Positions 10,083-22,259 of a DNA stretch of 64,000 nucleotides are shown one piece after another. The notes under the pieces were generated by a model, which made no database searches, was not told the DNA's origin, and was given only the letters and a program-made list of their open reading frames with translations. Within the stretch, counting starts at the first letter, position 1. Each line of letters starts with the position of its first letter. Location of the stretch: positions 108,018,999 to 108,082,998 of the forward strand of contig CM070562.1 in assembly GCA_036346405.1 (NCBI GenBank), in the 5' to 3' direction. The stretch is from Phyllostachys edulis. Taxonomy: Eukaryota > Streptophyta > Magnoliopsida > Poales > Poaceae. Position numbers and translations under genes: made by a program.

Positions 10083-12985
10083 CTATGATTGGTGTTAGGG
10101 CAGAGGACAACAGGTTTTTTTTTTCGATCTTTTTTTGTAGCAAGTGATGATATGAGTTGAAATGGGATTACCAAGGAAGATCATACCATGTCAGACTAAA
10201 AGAGAAGATTCTCAGACATGATAATGGTCTTTGGAATTTCAACAGTGACATCACTCACACCTATATTTTCAGAAGGTAGAAATCCTCTCACAGTTCCTTT
10301 GGGTGTTTTTTTTTGGAATCAGGGGAAAAAATAGCTATAACTATGGCAAAAAATATCTATGAACAAATAAATTGATAGTTAATTCAAGTGAGGTTATGAT
10401 GAACAAACAACTAAGTTGCAATAATTGATAATCATAGTATATTGCGAGCAAACTTCTCTTTAGCATTTTTGTGATATCTATCAATAATTCTGCTAGCTCA
10501 ATTACCTAATTGTTTGTGAATGCAACCTATAGTATTGTAGTATGTTTATATTAATATAAACATTATCATTTTCTTTTCATAAATAGGACGAACATTTTTA
10601 AAACCTATCAGAAATTGTAAATTATGCAAACACAATTACGAATGGAAACAGAAAACATTAGTAAACACAGAAAGACTATATTTTAAATCGGTAGAACACA
10701 GCACAGAGCACTGATGATCCATAGCAGCAACTATCTGATTGTGTTGTGCTATCCGAAAAGTGTCTGAATAGTCGCTTTCCGTCAAACATCAATGCAAGCA
10801 ATCACTACCTCCTTCCTCAAATAGACATCTGAGAGAGATTTTTTAAGCAGTGGTACTAACTGCAAAAAAAAATTCAATAAAGGTATAAAAATCAAGTTTA
10901 GGAAAAGTAATAGTTAACACGTAACACAAGCTAGAAAAGCAAACATCAAGGGGAAACGGTTAGCATGTACTGCGAATTACAAAATATAAATTACAAACCT
11001 ACAGGATAAGATTTATTGTATCGATATATCAGACATGGCAACAATCTATCGTATTATCAAGAAGACTACATGTAACGAAAAGTGTAAAGGGGGAGGGCAT
11101 GATAAAGCCATCATAAGATTAGATGTAAGAGCAAAATACCTCTGTAGGGATATGTAAGTAAAAAATATTTGTTGCCAATGGGACATACTACGATAGTGCA
11201 ATCTATATCTTTGTGGGTGGCACTAAACAATAAATTATAATACGAAAAGACCAACAGCCTCAGAAAATTTTACACAAGATTAGCGTAGAGCAATTACAGT
11301 CTAGTATAGTGAAAAAATTTAAGCAATGGTACTAACTGCAAAAAAAAATGTATTCAATAAAGGTATAAAAATCAAGTTTACGAAAAATAATAGTTAACAC
11401 GTAACGCAAGCTAGAAAAGCAAACATCAAGGGGAAACGGTTAGCATGTACTGCGAATTACAAAATATAAATTACAAACCTACAGGATAAGATTTATTGTA
11501 TCGATATATCATACATGGCAACAATCTATCGTATTATCAGGAAGACTACATGTAACGAAAAGTGTAAAAGGGGAGGGCATGATGAAGCAATCATAAGATT
11601 AGATGTAAGAGCAAAATACCTCTGTAGGGATATGTATCCACGGAGCGGGTTGTAGCTTCGCAATCAGTAAAGAGGCTTCTGCGAAAAGGAGGCGATGGAG
11701 GACTGGCCTCTCTACCGAAGAAAACAGCAAACAGATAAGTTTTCACAGGCAGTAAAAGGATGTTGTTAAAAATCAGATGATCTCAGTGGAAGGCTGTAAT
11801 GGACTGTGATAAAATATAATACCTGAAAGCAGCGGACTTTGCTGTTGACTGTTTAATTGTTGAAATTGGCGTTGTCTAGGGTTGACCATCGTCAATCTTA
11901 TGCAGTATTCAGTAGTAAAGATGTCAAGATCAGCTAGTAGTTAAGAAAAGAGTAGTATCCTAGATGCTATTAGCATGTATGAACAAAACGTATGTAATCG
12001 ATGCTGAAATCTGTGAAGCAGGTAAGGAAACATGGTCTGCGTAGTATTGTTGAAAGGCCATGTATGTAGTAATAACTATAATAGGAGAAGAGCTAGAAAC
12101 AGTTTTGTTAATAATGGGACTGTTAAAGATGGGCAGTAAAGACGGTATAGAGATAGGTATGTAGGTATGCTGCAAAAACTGAAGTGCTATAAATGCTTAA
12201 GCATTAACGTGTGAGCTATTGGATAATGACATCTAAGAGAGCTGAGTGGATCATTCATTGGGATCGGCTGCATATTTTTAATATTAACAGATATGGCAGT
12301 TATGGTTATGAAATCGATATAAAGATTATTCTATGTTAGCGTATAGTGTGCAGGCCACTTAACAGATAGAATGGAAGCTACACTGTAAGAATATGGCAGC
12401 GTGTAATATATAGCATATCTTCTAGCTAGTACTTTAGTTATCCTGTATGAATCTGTGGAGTAGACTAATCTTAGATTAGCAATAGAGAAGAGTGAGCACT
12501 ACAAATGAGATATCATGTGAATAACCGTTTAGCTACAAATAAAACCCATTAGCACCGCAGGTAGCAAGTGGTAGTCGTAGTTCCCAGATGATATCGATTC
12601 ACAGTACCATGAACACTGAGAAAGATAAATGCATTGGGAAGAGGAGCTATCAAGAACAGATAAGTTTGTCATTGACTAATTAGTAATATCGATCAAACGA
12701 CTTTGCTTCACTAAAAGTAGATATTCGAGACGCCGTCAGCGTGTTCAGGTAAGAAACATTTGGCTTCAGCTACAGCCTAAAAAAAACAAAACATGCAAAG
12801 AAAGAGGCATGCTAAATTTTACATGTGCTTATTCTTGTAGTACAAATTCCTCTGGGTTTGTTGCACTTCTCTCTACTGGTATAACTCTATACGAAGCAAA
12901 GTAAAAAGAGATTCGGTGAGGAAGACAAAGATGGTACCAGCGATATCTAACAGCCACATATGCACTAAAAAGCAAATGCATACTA
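10083..12985. other. Noncoding interior after the second Helitron end
   Basis: AT-rich DNA with the long direct duplication listed separately. A more GC-rich island at about 11,640-11,730 could be an exon in either direction but gives no recognisable protein. No further features. Confidence 0.35.
10843..11635. repeat. Direct duplication of about 315 bp, offset 476 bp
   Basis: The block starting AAGCAGTGGTACTAACTGC at about 10,845 recurs from 11,321 and the two run in parallel through AGTTAACACGTAAC, GGGGAAACGGTTAGCATG and ATACCTCTGTAGGGATATGT, with a handful of substitutions. About 160 bp of unique DNA separates the copies. Noncoding; probably a segmental duplication within the mobile element. 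Confidence 0.8.
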
Positions 12986-12989
12986 CTAT

Positions 12990-13870
12990 TGCTCTTCTAA
13001 TACCTTCTGAGGCTTGTCAAATATAATAGGTTTCCACTCACAGGTCTCAATTTTCATTTGAAAGGAGCAACAAAAGTACAGTGTAACACTCCCATGCAAT
13101 AGAAAAACGATATACATAATAATACGGCCACATACCTCGGTAATTATGTAGAAATTTCTACAGCCAGCTTCTCCCTGAAGTTGCCTACCTCTTTCGCTTG
13201 ACACAACTCCATCAGCTGGAAATCTCGAGAAAATAACACAAGAATCTCATGCATTGGTCCTGGCAAATCCACTTAAGGAGAAAAAAATCAATAGTATGAA
13301 ACATCTCATGAACTTACTAAAACTAAAAGGTTCAGGAAGGGAAAAGGGATTACGCAATCTATATGTATAATTTGTAAAAATCCTACCTGAAGTACAAACA
13401 TAGGGCAACTTCAAGATCATATGAGCAGCCAGCAAACGAACATACCAGAGTTTAAAAAAAGTAAGTTTCCTTTAAGATACCATAAGCATCTAGGTAACGT
13501 GAACCAATAGAGAGCCGGTTTCCCTTGAGCCTCGCGCCCTCACTATTAACACAGTACAAAGCAGGACCCTAGATCAAGATAGACAGCCTTAAGCATAGAA
13601 CAACATATAGACTAAAGAAACCAAAGACACATAATTAAAGGCGATCATTTACCTTCTTGGCCCATCCAGCCATCATTGTATCACTTTATAGCCCCATCCC
13701 ACGGTATGAATAAAGGACGCTAGTCAACAGCTTTCAAGCACCAGCAATAGAGATCATTTGCCTGTTCACAAGCCCACGGAGTCGACACCAGAAAGAACCC
13801 AATATCAATTCTATTCTGCAAAGATGAAATGCAAGTAATAACTACAGGCCAGTGAAAATCAAAGCTTGAT
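12990..13870 (-). pseudogene. Series of exon-like segments of an unrecognised gene
   Basis: Four minus-strand segments look like exons bounded by plausible splice sites: about 13,690-13,820 (acceptor TTTGCAG, donor AAG|GTAAAT), about 13,387-13,440 (donor CAG|GTAGGA), about 13,135-13,215 (donor GAG|GTATGT; reads RFPADGVVSSERGRQ then NFYIITE) and about 13,007-13,060 (reads ETCEWKPIIFDKPQK, donor GTATTA). The first contains stops in every frame. I do not recognise the protein. The spacing of exons and introns suggests a captured or decayed gene transcribed on the minus strand; a GC-rich block upstream near 16 kb could be its promoter. Each exon call is individually weak. Confidence 0.25.
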
Positions 13871-14545
13871 CTTGAAGCTCCTATGCAAAAACCGGCAAAC
13901 AGCAGATAATGTTCATGCAAGGGAAATTTTAAAAAAAGGGGCAGGGACTGTAAAAAGAAATGCCCGTTTGGAATTAATATATGGCCGATTGAGATCAGTG
14001 ATCTCCACATGTGACAGAACAAACCCCAAAAGTACATTCTTAAACCTAAAGATCACAATTTCCTATAAGCAGTGTGTGTAACAATTGGACATTCATGAAA
14101 TATATGCATTCAATCCATTTGACGTCACATGCCATGGTCATCAGAGAAGAAAACTTGAATCCAACTGTAAATCTTAGCAAACTACAAAGTAACCAATACA
14201 AAATACATCATATACTACATATTCTGGATCTGTGCTGTTCTCATGTTGGAATGTCATCTCACATGTGACAGAACAAACCCCAAAAGTAAATTCTAAAACA
14301 TAAAGATCACAATTTCCTATTGGCTTCCTCAAGACCATGAAGGACACAAAACAGTGTATGTAACAACTGTACGTTCATGAAATATATGCATTCAATCCAT
14401 CTGCCATCACATGGCATGGTCATCAGAGCAGCAAACCTGAAAATAGCACAAGAGTCTCATGCATTGGTCCTGGCAAATCCACTTTAGGAGAAAAAAATCA
14501 ATAGTATGAAACATCTCATGAACTTACTAAAACAAAAAGATGTAG
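13241..14545. repeat. Dispersed direct duplication (two copies about 1.2 kb apart)
   Basis: A block containing CTCATGCATTGGTCCTGGCA and AACATCTCATGAACTTACTA is present at about 13,245-13,330 and again at about 14,455-14,535. A second block (ATTCATGAAATATATGCATT...CATGGTCATCAGAG) occurs at about 14,090-14,150 and 14,370-14,430, and a third (CACATGTGACAGAACAAACC) near 14,008 and 14,260. The region has been duplicated more than once. Two further near copies (GCATTCCATCTATATTT) lie at 14,690 and 14,808. Confidence 0.7.
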
Positions 14546-14859
14546 AAAATATAACAGCAGGATACAGTTATTCCACTCCACAATGAATTACGAAAATCGA
14601 AGCATGATTGCTAACACAACAACGCCCTTGGTATGAGAAATGCAAATGGCGCAGTAAATGGCAAAGGCAAGAAATGGAAAAGGAATCTGCATTCCATCTA
14701 TATTTGATTAGAACTAAAATCGTCATTACAAAACTATAAAATACCCTTGGTATGAGAAACGTAAATGTCACAGTAAATGGCAGAGACATGAAATGGAAAA
14801 GAAATCTGCATTCCATCTATATTTCATTAGAACTAAAACCGTCATTACAAAACTATAAA

Positions 14860-15930
14860 ACACATTCATAGATGTTCAAAGCCTGTTTCTGTAAAAATCT
14901 AACAGAATAGTAAAGCACCCTATACATCAAAAACTCAATGCAGTCACAATAACCATAATTCACTATGTGTTAAGATACACGAAGCTGCAAGAAAAATTCA
15001 TAAGACACGATTATAGCCTATAAGGGATCTCGGGTACACAACATTGTCACTGAGGCGTAGAGTTGCTAACTTTGTATTCTTCAAGCTAATAGTCAAAGAA
15101 GAGTACAACCACATTTTTCAGAATTTATGGACTGAGATGATCATAAAGGGACCCAAATAAATTCAGTCACTATACCTACACTCCTACAGATGTAGAGGCA
15201 GCTGCAGGTAATGTATGCGCTGGGTGCATATCTTCTGTCGGCTTCCTCATATTGGAACAACATCTTAAGTGAAATGCCCGGTAGGAGGGATCTTTGGCTC
15301 TGTTCGCCTTAAGAGGGAATTCGAAGTAAGAGAAAGGGGAATAAGAAAATACGTATAAATGGGAAAAGACTATGTAAGAAGTAAGAGAAAGGGGAATAAG
15401 AAAATACGTATAAATGGGAAAAGACTATGTAAATAAACATCATTAAATCGAAAGAAGAATTGACAAAACTTGTAGACCTAGGTAGTACGGTAGTTAACAG
15501 GGGTTGTTCAACATTCGAAACTTGCGTTCTTTCATCTGCTGATTGTCGTGTTAACCATGTTCAGCAGAGATTTGTCTCTTCAATTACAAATGGAAGTAGC
15601 TGGAACTCCCAGCAAAAAAATTTAATGAAGACATCAATGCATACAACAGTACATAAATAAACTGCAGTAACCAGTGTTTTGGAAAAATGGTTTGGCAAAT
15701 TCGGCCCTCATTTCTTAGTCTATTCAAGCAATAGTAAAGCTATCTTAGTCTCGCTTAGTGAGTTCTACCCGATCAGCAACCGACATAATAGGAAGTGAAC
15801 CAAAAAAAAGCTAGCTGCAATGCTACAAACAAAAATTTAGCTTTGCGGCCCATTAACAGATACACATTGCGCTTATCTGCTGAAGCAGCTAACCTGAAAG
15901 ACAAACATAAAACCAGTTCGCAGGTGTCTA
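14860..15930. other. Noncoding stretch, includes a 55-bp tandem duplication
   Basis: No supportable gene. A possible minus-strand splice acceptor (TTTGTCTTTCAG) lies near 15,893 downstream of the GC-rich block, which would fit an intron after a first exon, but the following frame is short and unrecognised. Confidence 0.3.
15323..15432. repeat. Two-copy tandem repeat, 55-bp unit
   Basis: GAAGTAAGAGAAAGGGGAAT... is repeated head to tail with a 55-bp offset and essentially no change, so the duplication is recent. Confidence 0.85.
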
Positions 15931-16760
15931 TAAGCAACCGTGCACCAAGGTCGTCGCCTTCCTCCTCGCCGTCGCGGCCACGCCCATGTCCAGCAGCCAC
16001 TGAGGTGCTCGGAGAACGGACCGAGGGGTTGGATGCGCCTGGGAGAGAGGAGGCGAGGCGTCGCGAGGCGGCCGGAGGCTGTTCTTGTGAGAAGAGGCGG
16101 AGCCTCACTCCCTCATCCGGGGGCGGCGCAAGACGACGGTGTGAATCGCTTGGGCCGCCGCCGCCACAGGAGGCGTAGGGGCGGTATTAGCCCGGAAGTG
16201 GCGGTGGCGGGGAGGAGGATATGCCTGAGAGGAGGAGGAGGAAGAGGAGGGTGTGGACCGGAGGTGTAGATCAGGGCGGAGGCGAGGCGGTCGGAGGCGC
16301 ATGGGAGAGAGGAGGGCAGAGGCGAGGCGGCGCGAGGAGGGGCTCCCGTGGCCGCGCGGGAGAGAGGAGGCCGAGAGGGCGGCGGCGCCCGCGGGTGCAA
16401 GGAGAAGGCGCTGGAGAGGAGAATCTAGGGAGAGCGGTCGCAAGAGGGGGATCTGGGGAGGACATCGGCGGAGGCGAGGCTGTCGGAGGCGCATGGGAGA
16501 GAGGAGGGCACAGGCGAGGTGGCGCGAGGCGTGCCTGCCGAAGGCGAGGCGGCGCGAGGAGGGGCTCCCGTGGACGCGCGGGAGAGAAGAGGCCGAGAGG
16601 GCGGCGGCGGCGGAGGAGGAGGAGAGAGAGGAGCGGGATGAGAGATTGCGAGTCGCGACGCAGCTGTATTTGGGGCGATGGAGCGAGGGGAGGAGCGGCG
16701 CACGGGCCGGAGGGAGGGGAGGAGGCGAGTTGCAGGTGCAGCGGCGCGGGGCTGCGCGAG
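15931..16760 (-). repeat. GC-rich block with an internal duplicated segment
   Basis: A GC-rich stretch resembling a grass promoter/first exon read on the minus strand. Inside it, a segment near 16,278-16,380 (GCATGGGAGAGAGGAGGGCA...GGCGCGAGGAGGGGCTCCCG) recurs near 16,470-16,620, where an extra 40 bp is inserted. The long overlapping open frames (for example 16,221-16,916 and 16,271-16,792) are Arg/Gly- or Pro/Ala-rich low-complexity translations of this repeat and I do not accept them as genes. Confidence 0.55.
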
Positions 16761-16999
16761 CAGGCGTGCAAACCGAGCGGATATTTTTTCACGGATTCGG
16801 AATCGGATATGAACAGTCAGATACGAATACGGATAGTCTCGATTATGAATACGGAGCGAATACATACCGAGCCGAATACGACTTGTCTTGGTCACGAATA
16901 CTTATTCGGATATTAAGCGAAAACATAAACCATATATATCACATAAATAAAGATCAATCAACAATACCACATGTCCAAAATGCAACTAGATTAGTAGTT

Positions 17000-18430
17000 T
17001 AACAAACAAATTTAAATATATCACACAATAACATAGGCTATTTAAGCAAGTAGTACTAGTAACTACTAACTACTAACTAGCAAGTACATAACAGGAGCTA
17101 AGTAAACAAGTGTAACTACTAACTAGCAAGTCACAAGTTCACAAAGAGATTATATTTAACTAAGTATTAGTGACTTGATTAAGCCCTATAAAAACACGTT
17201 GTATTTACCTATAGCCCATCAGAGAGATTATATTTAACTAAGTATTAGTGACTTGATTAAACGCAACCTCTAATTAACACATTATTTAAGCACATTGATG
17301 ACAAACCCATTTTATTTAGGATGAGAGAGAGGAAGAGGGAGGGAGGGTTACCATATCCAATTTCATCGATGCCCTTATCTCACTGTATCTGAGCTTTTAT
17401 CACCAGCCCTTCAAAAGTTCATGCAGCGTTCTCATATCAATCATATCCATGATCCCATACACTAGCCTATCCATCTCTGTCCATGTAAACAATATATGAG
17501 ACAAAGACCATCAAAGTACCATAGCACAGAAACTAAAGACAAGAAAATGCCGTGTGGCCGAAATTAATAAGGGTTTGTCATAACTATTGGACTATTGGTT
17601 TCATGGCAATGATTATTACTGGTTTCAGGGTGATATTTTTACTTGCCTTGTACCTAAGTCGATAAGTACCTTTCCTCTTCCATTTTGTTTTCCCCTTGGC
17701 AAGGGTTGTAAATTTGTTTATGTGTGTGTGTGTGTGTGTGCAGTAGGGTTCTCCCCTGCTGTCCTTCAATTAGAATTTAGGACAAAAGAGTACATTGCCT
17801 AAGATTCATCCCAAGAAAATAATCAAACTGGCCTTTTAAATACTTTCTTAAACTAGGTAGCCAAACAAAACCACTAGCTTACAATCACACAGGAGATCAA
17901 ACAATGAATATGACCAATTGTAATGTGTGTGAATATTAAAGTATGGCCTGTAATTTGGTAATTTGGCACACGAGAAGGATGAAGAACTAACATCATTTAA
18001 TTCTTTTATTTGTGTATCTACAATTCTGCATAGTAATCAACATGTATTACAACTAATAAAATAAAACTTTTAAGGTAAAAATTAGGAAAATAGCAGCAAG
18101 GCTTGTCAAACAATATTCTACAGAAGAAAGTTTTGTCAAACTGTTGCATATTGTGGAAAATCCCTCTTTGTCACCATTTGCCTTGTCACACTGTTCAACA
18201 ACTCCTAACCAATCGAAGGGAGGGAAATATATGACCTACAAAAGAACTCCCCCATTAACAAAAGTAGAATGTCCTCAATGATAAGATTATAAGAACACGA
18301 ATGGAAAAGGGCCATTCAATTTTTTGTGTCCACCAAATATGTCAAGAAAAAGCAGTTTGGTAACCAACTTGTAAGTAAATATGTCAAGACTCAAGAGTAA
18401 GATATGTCATTTCTTATCTTCCTAGTTCTA
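17000..18430. other. Noncoding interior of the hAT-like element
   Basis: AT-rich DNA. Includes a duplicated phrase (ATTATATTTAACTAAGTATT at 17,150 and 17,225), a possible exon-like stretch on the minus strand near 17,350-17,490 that I cannot identify, and the (TG)10 tract listed separately. Confidence 0.35.
17721..17740. repeat. (TG)10 microsatellite
   Basis: Twenty bases of uninterrupted TG dinucleotide. Confidence 0.95.
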
Positions 18431-18536
18431 TACAGTGCTTGAAACAGGCATTTCTTTCAAGTTAAAAATGTTTTGGAATAGAACGGATAGCGGATAAAGA
18501 ATAGAGTTTAGATAAGGAAAGAGATAATGTTTGAGC

Positions 18537-18844
18537 AGAAAAAATAACCATATTATGTAAAATGTGAAAAAGGGCATTGTAAGATCCAAATGAACCATAT
18601 TTGAGAAGAAATGAGTCAAGCAATATCGCCATTACAAACATCAAGAGCAACAATGATTAATGAAGTCCAGCAGCATAGGTCATTCTCTGTAGAAAAAATA
18701 ACCATATTATGTAAAATGTGAAAAAGGGCATTGTAAGATCCAAATGAACCATATTTGAGAAGAAATGAGTCAAGCAATATCGCCATTACAAACATCAAGA
18801 GCAACAATGATTAATGAAGTCCAGCAGCATAGGTCATTCTCTGC
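18537..18844. repeat. Perfectly phased two-copy tandem repeat, 154-bp unit
   Basis: AGAAAAAATAACCATATTAT through GTCATTCTCTG is present at 18,537-18,690 and 18,691-18,844, almost base for base identical. The near identity implies a recent event. Short minus-strand frames in the two copies encode the same residues only because of the duplication. Confidence 0.9.
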
Positions 18845-18849
18845 AGATA

Positions 18850-19895
18850 ATATGGTGCACATCAAGAGGCTAACAATAGACAACAGCAGCAATAAGAACA
18901 AACACCGTTCTTTTTCTTTTAGGACAAACAATTTTTAGGCAATAAAATCCAAGAACTACCACAGCTATCTTATTGCCTCTATCTACAAACTTCTGCACAA
19001 ACCAGATAATTGCCATGCTTTATGGGCAAATCAGCTATCTGCTAACAAATAATGCACAACAAGCAGGTACCAAAGAAAAGGCCCTAATTCAAGATATTCC
19101 AACTGTCAAACACATTCTTACGTACTTGAAATGTCACTACGTCAGACATAAAAGCGATATGTTTTCCCCTTTCACAACATATCAATAGACAAAACCTATT
19201 TCCCTCAGCATATCCTAAGCGTTCAGTTCAACACTCTACAACTAACAGCATCAGTAGGGACAACCCTATCAAATTTACGAAGAACAAACCATCAATTTAA
19301 CCAAATCTACAACTAACAATGAAGGAGGGGTAAAGATCAAATACTTGGACATTGTTCACAGTGAAAGATCCGAATGACCATTCAATACTCCCAATGTTAT
19401 ATATCTGATGCCGAAAAATTCAGACGTTATATAGAGACATCCACCTGTAGAAATAAACAATCATTGAATGTAAATTGCATTGTTTATTGCTGTTATATAG
19501 AGACATCCACCTGTAGAAATTTAATTGAAAATATAGAAGCTTTCACTATGTTGTATGAGCAACCCATGTTATGCTTCTAATCTCAAGAGATTGGATACAA
19601 TACCAACTTGGTGTTTGAAATGGTGAAATTATGTAAACATATAAATCAATATTCTAAAATGTAACAAGCAATATGAGTAGCTAGCCTTCTAGATGGTCCA
19701 CAATCTTGTGCAAAAAAGCTATTTAAACATCAAACAGAAGAATATTTTACGATGCTTGCAATTCAAAATGATTATATCGTAAATTAGATGAAGATCAAGG
19801 TGGTCTTGAAATTTAGCTCAATACAGCTAACATCAATTCATGTTTACCTAACTGATTTACTAAATGTAACTAACTAGCAATCATATGTACAACCT
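18850..19895. other. Noncoding stretch, small tandem repeat
   Basis: No gene seen. TTATATAGAGACATCCACCT plus GTAGAAAT is repeated at about 19,427 and 19,494 (67 bp apart). If the MAPR gene were complete its last exon should be in or below this region on the minus strand; I could not find it. Confidence 0.4.
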
Positions 19896-19898
19896 TAC

Positions 19899-20791
19899 CT
19901 GTAAAATTTCCAGAAACAAATGCTCGTGATCCTCCAGAAACAAATGCTCGTGATGCATCTCTGTTATGGAAATGTTGTTTTAATATCAGCATGTGAAAAA
20001 ATTTAAGGAAAATAAAATATGCTCTTTGAAGTTTGTCAAAAAATTAGAGTGGGCCAAAAGTTGAATAGCTTATTTCATATTCCTAGTGAAAATAAATTGT
20101 ATGACACAAACAATTCAAATCGTGCTTTCAAGCCTGTTATGACATTTTGGAATCTATTGACCTCACAAAAGTAGAACCTCCTCAAGTTTCTAGCAAGAGA
20201 TTGTGCATACATTATTTACGTCCAAACTCAATAACAATAACTTAACATGAAAATACACTAGTGTTGTAGAAGTGCAACACAAATAGCTACAATCTTATAC
20301 ATACAGTTTACAACAATAGAATTCCAAGTATAAGATGGTAACTTTCTTAAACAAAGTGATGATAACCTCCTCGGGACCATAATGTGACCTTCCTTTTGTG
20401 ACATCAAACAACGAAATGCATTACCAAACAAAAGGAAGGTAATGGCCAAGCAGTTGAATGACCAAGACAAGATAATGGAATTAAGTGAATCCACCATGCA
20501 TAAAACTTAAACAATGTGTAGGTATATTTGAATTCGCATTCACAACCAAACAGATTGAACTTCTTTTCTATTGAAACAACAAACTAAGGTATCATAACAT
20601 GTGAACAACAGGGGGGAAACTTTGAACATGGCTTGCCACTTGAAAGATCCCAGCTTCTACAATAGTAAAAATATGCAAGAGAAATAAAGATATACGAGAT
20701 AGAAGTGTGAATACCCTAAAATCCCTAGTAGTATGGGCAACCCCTCATCCGTTCCATTGTATATCGACAACTCCTCCACTGTCCACAACCT
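19899..20791 (-). pseudogene. MAPR-type cytochrome b5-like heme/steroid-binding protein gene fragment
   Basis: Three minus-strand exons are readable. Exon at 20,715-20,791 (acceptor TGCAG, donor GTATTC) encodes RLWTVEELSIYNGTDEGLP then ILLGILG, the start of the cytochrome-b5-like domain of plant membrane-associated progesterone-binding protein 4 type proteins. A decayed exon at about 20,348-20,409 encodes VFDVTKGRSHYGP and then, after a frameshift, GGYHHF. The exon at 19,899-19,960 (acceptor ACAG, donor GTAAGG) encodes RDASRAFVSG...NFTG and carries an extra in-frame 24-bp repeat (GSRAFVSG). In the intact family these segments are contiguous and bind heme non-covalently. The first exon and the C-terminal exon are missing, exon 2 has lost its acceptor and frame. 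This is a captured or decayed copy inside the hAT-like element. The family assignment is firm; the exact paralogue is not. Confidence 0.75.
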
Positions 20792-20799
20792 CTGCACAT

Positions 20800-21143
20800 T
20801 GTAGCAGATGTGAGAAGAGATAAGGGTGATACAACCTCAGGAAGTTATAGAGCTAAAAAATGGCAATGTTTCTTAAATCATAAAGCTATAACTCAGAGAA
20901 GCCGTGATTAAAAGTCCATTACACAGTTAGCATCCCTTTGTTTTCACTACAAAACTCATCTAATTTGCAAATTGTAGTATAACACAAATATGCTATAGAT
21001 CAAGGTCTTAGCACATGGATACGTCTAACCAATAAGGAAGGTTACTGTAAATTTTGGATCTGATTTGGTTGCAAGAGTCAATGCAGCTTCCATAGATTAG
21101 ACAACACGCGAGCTCTAGCTCATGCGCTTAAGATGTATCAAAT
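20800..21143. other. Intron-like DNA upstream of the MAPR exons
   Basis: AT-rich sequence with no open frame; read on the minus strand it would be the intron before the RLWTVEEL exon. Confidence 0.4.
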
Positions 21144-21765
21144 TCAAGGCAGTGCAAAATTGATTTGGGCGAAAACAAAAAGATAACACATCGGCTTCTG
21201 AGCGATGAAATTTGGAGGAGGGCGGTGGCGGCATGAACCAAGGAGGAGGCGGCGCGAGAGTGCCATACCAGCTCCCAAGAGATGTACCAGCGATTCACCA
21301 ACACAACACTGCCTCCACGGCTCCACTTGGCCTGCAGCTCTCCCACTACTGATCGACCAAAACGCCTCCATGACTGGAACCGCCCTTGAGACATGGCCAG
21401 AAGCTTTGGCCACCAAGGTTGTTTCAGGGCAGTGGGAATCCGTCCGAGTTGTCGGAGCATAAGGCGGGGACGATGGGCGGTGGGCTGCGGCGATGGAGGA
21501 TGGCGGCTGCTGCGGGCAGCGGGTGGGGGGGGCGAGATGAGGAGGGAGGTGAGGAGGGAGGGAGGCGGCGGCTGCTGAGGAGGAGGGAGCGGCGGCCATG
21601 TGCAGGGAGGAGGAGGCGGCGGTGGCGAGGTGGGAGGCGGGCAGCGGAGGGAGAGGGCGGGCGACCAGTGAGAAGTGAGGAGGAGAGGAGGGACCAGCGG
21701 GAGGGAGGGCGGCGGAGGCGTGAGCCGTGAGGTAGGGTTGCGTTTGGGAGCTCGGAGTCATGTCG
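21144..21765 (-). other. GC-rich block, possible promoter or first exon
   Basis: Purine-rich GGAGG/GGCGG runs on the plus strand. A 205-codon minus-strand frame covers it but is mostly Ser/Pro/Ala low complexity and shows no domain. It could contain the unrecognised first exon belonging with the MAPR exons downstream, or be an unrelated GC-rich leader. Not accepted as a gene. Confidence 0.35.
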
Positions 21766-22052
21766 GTAGGTTTTAGGCGGGACCATGGTGTGGCATGCCA
21801 TGGGACATCTCTGCATGTGCATGAGAATAAAAACTCGGATAGTCTTCGGTTGTATCTGATTTTAATTCCGGATAGTTATGAATAAACCGGATAGCTGATT
21901 ATCCGAATCCAAATCTGTATCCGGTGAAAAATACCCGAATTCGATTCCGAATCCGAAAAAAACCTCCGGATATCCGAAAAAATATCCGAATTTTGCACAC
22001 ATTTATTCGGTCGGTCGGTCGGTCGGGAACTATCTGCTCCGTTTGCACCCCT

Positions 22053-22259
22053 AATTGTGGGTAAAGTGGTACAAGCCTGCGCAGTGCTATACAAAATCAT
22101 GAATTCATGTCAGTCTCCTGGATTAGAGTCTATGGGAACCGCCAGGGGTCTTTCTTCTCTTCGAGTGACAAGTAGTGTTTTCAGTATTAAAATTTGCCAC
22201 CTAATGTTTTAATATATTATTGTCAGAAAAGAGATGATATAGAAAATGTGATTAACAAA
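22053..22259. other. Short spacer right of the hAT-like end
   Basis: No feature recognised between the hAT-like right end and the LTR-like tail. Confidence 0.3.

Larger units (their letters stand above)
16761..22052. mobile_element. Candidate non-autonomous hAT-like element with captured exons
   Basis: The left end begins AGGCGTGCAAACCGAGCG and the right end, reverse complemented, begins AGGGGTGCAAACGGAGCA: 19 of the first 22 positions agree. AGGGGTGCAAACGG-type ends are typical of plant hAT transposons. Just inside each end lies a subterminal tract of CGGAT/TCCGAAT words (16,780-16,930 and 21,830-22,010), another hAT habit. No transposase is present; the interior carries exons of a MAPR-type gene. 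The flanking 8 bp (TGCGCGAG left, AATTGTGG right) do not match, so either the target duplication has been lost or the two ends belong to different insertions. Confidence 0.45.

Noticed and set aside
16221..17002. 231- and 249-codon plus-strand frames, Arg/Gly-rich
   Set aside because: They translate a duplicated GC-rich repeat and run on into the hAT-like subterminal repeats; different frames give equally long products.
21144..21761. 205-codon minus-strand frame upstream of the MAPR exons
   Set aside because: Ser/Pro/Ala low complexity with no similarity that I recognise; kept only as a possible leader.
16753..22060. 8-bp target duplication for the hAT-like element
   Set aside because: Flanks TGCGCGAG and AATTGTGG (and one-base shifts) do not match, so I did not claim one.
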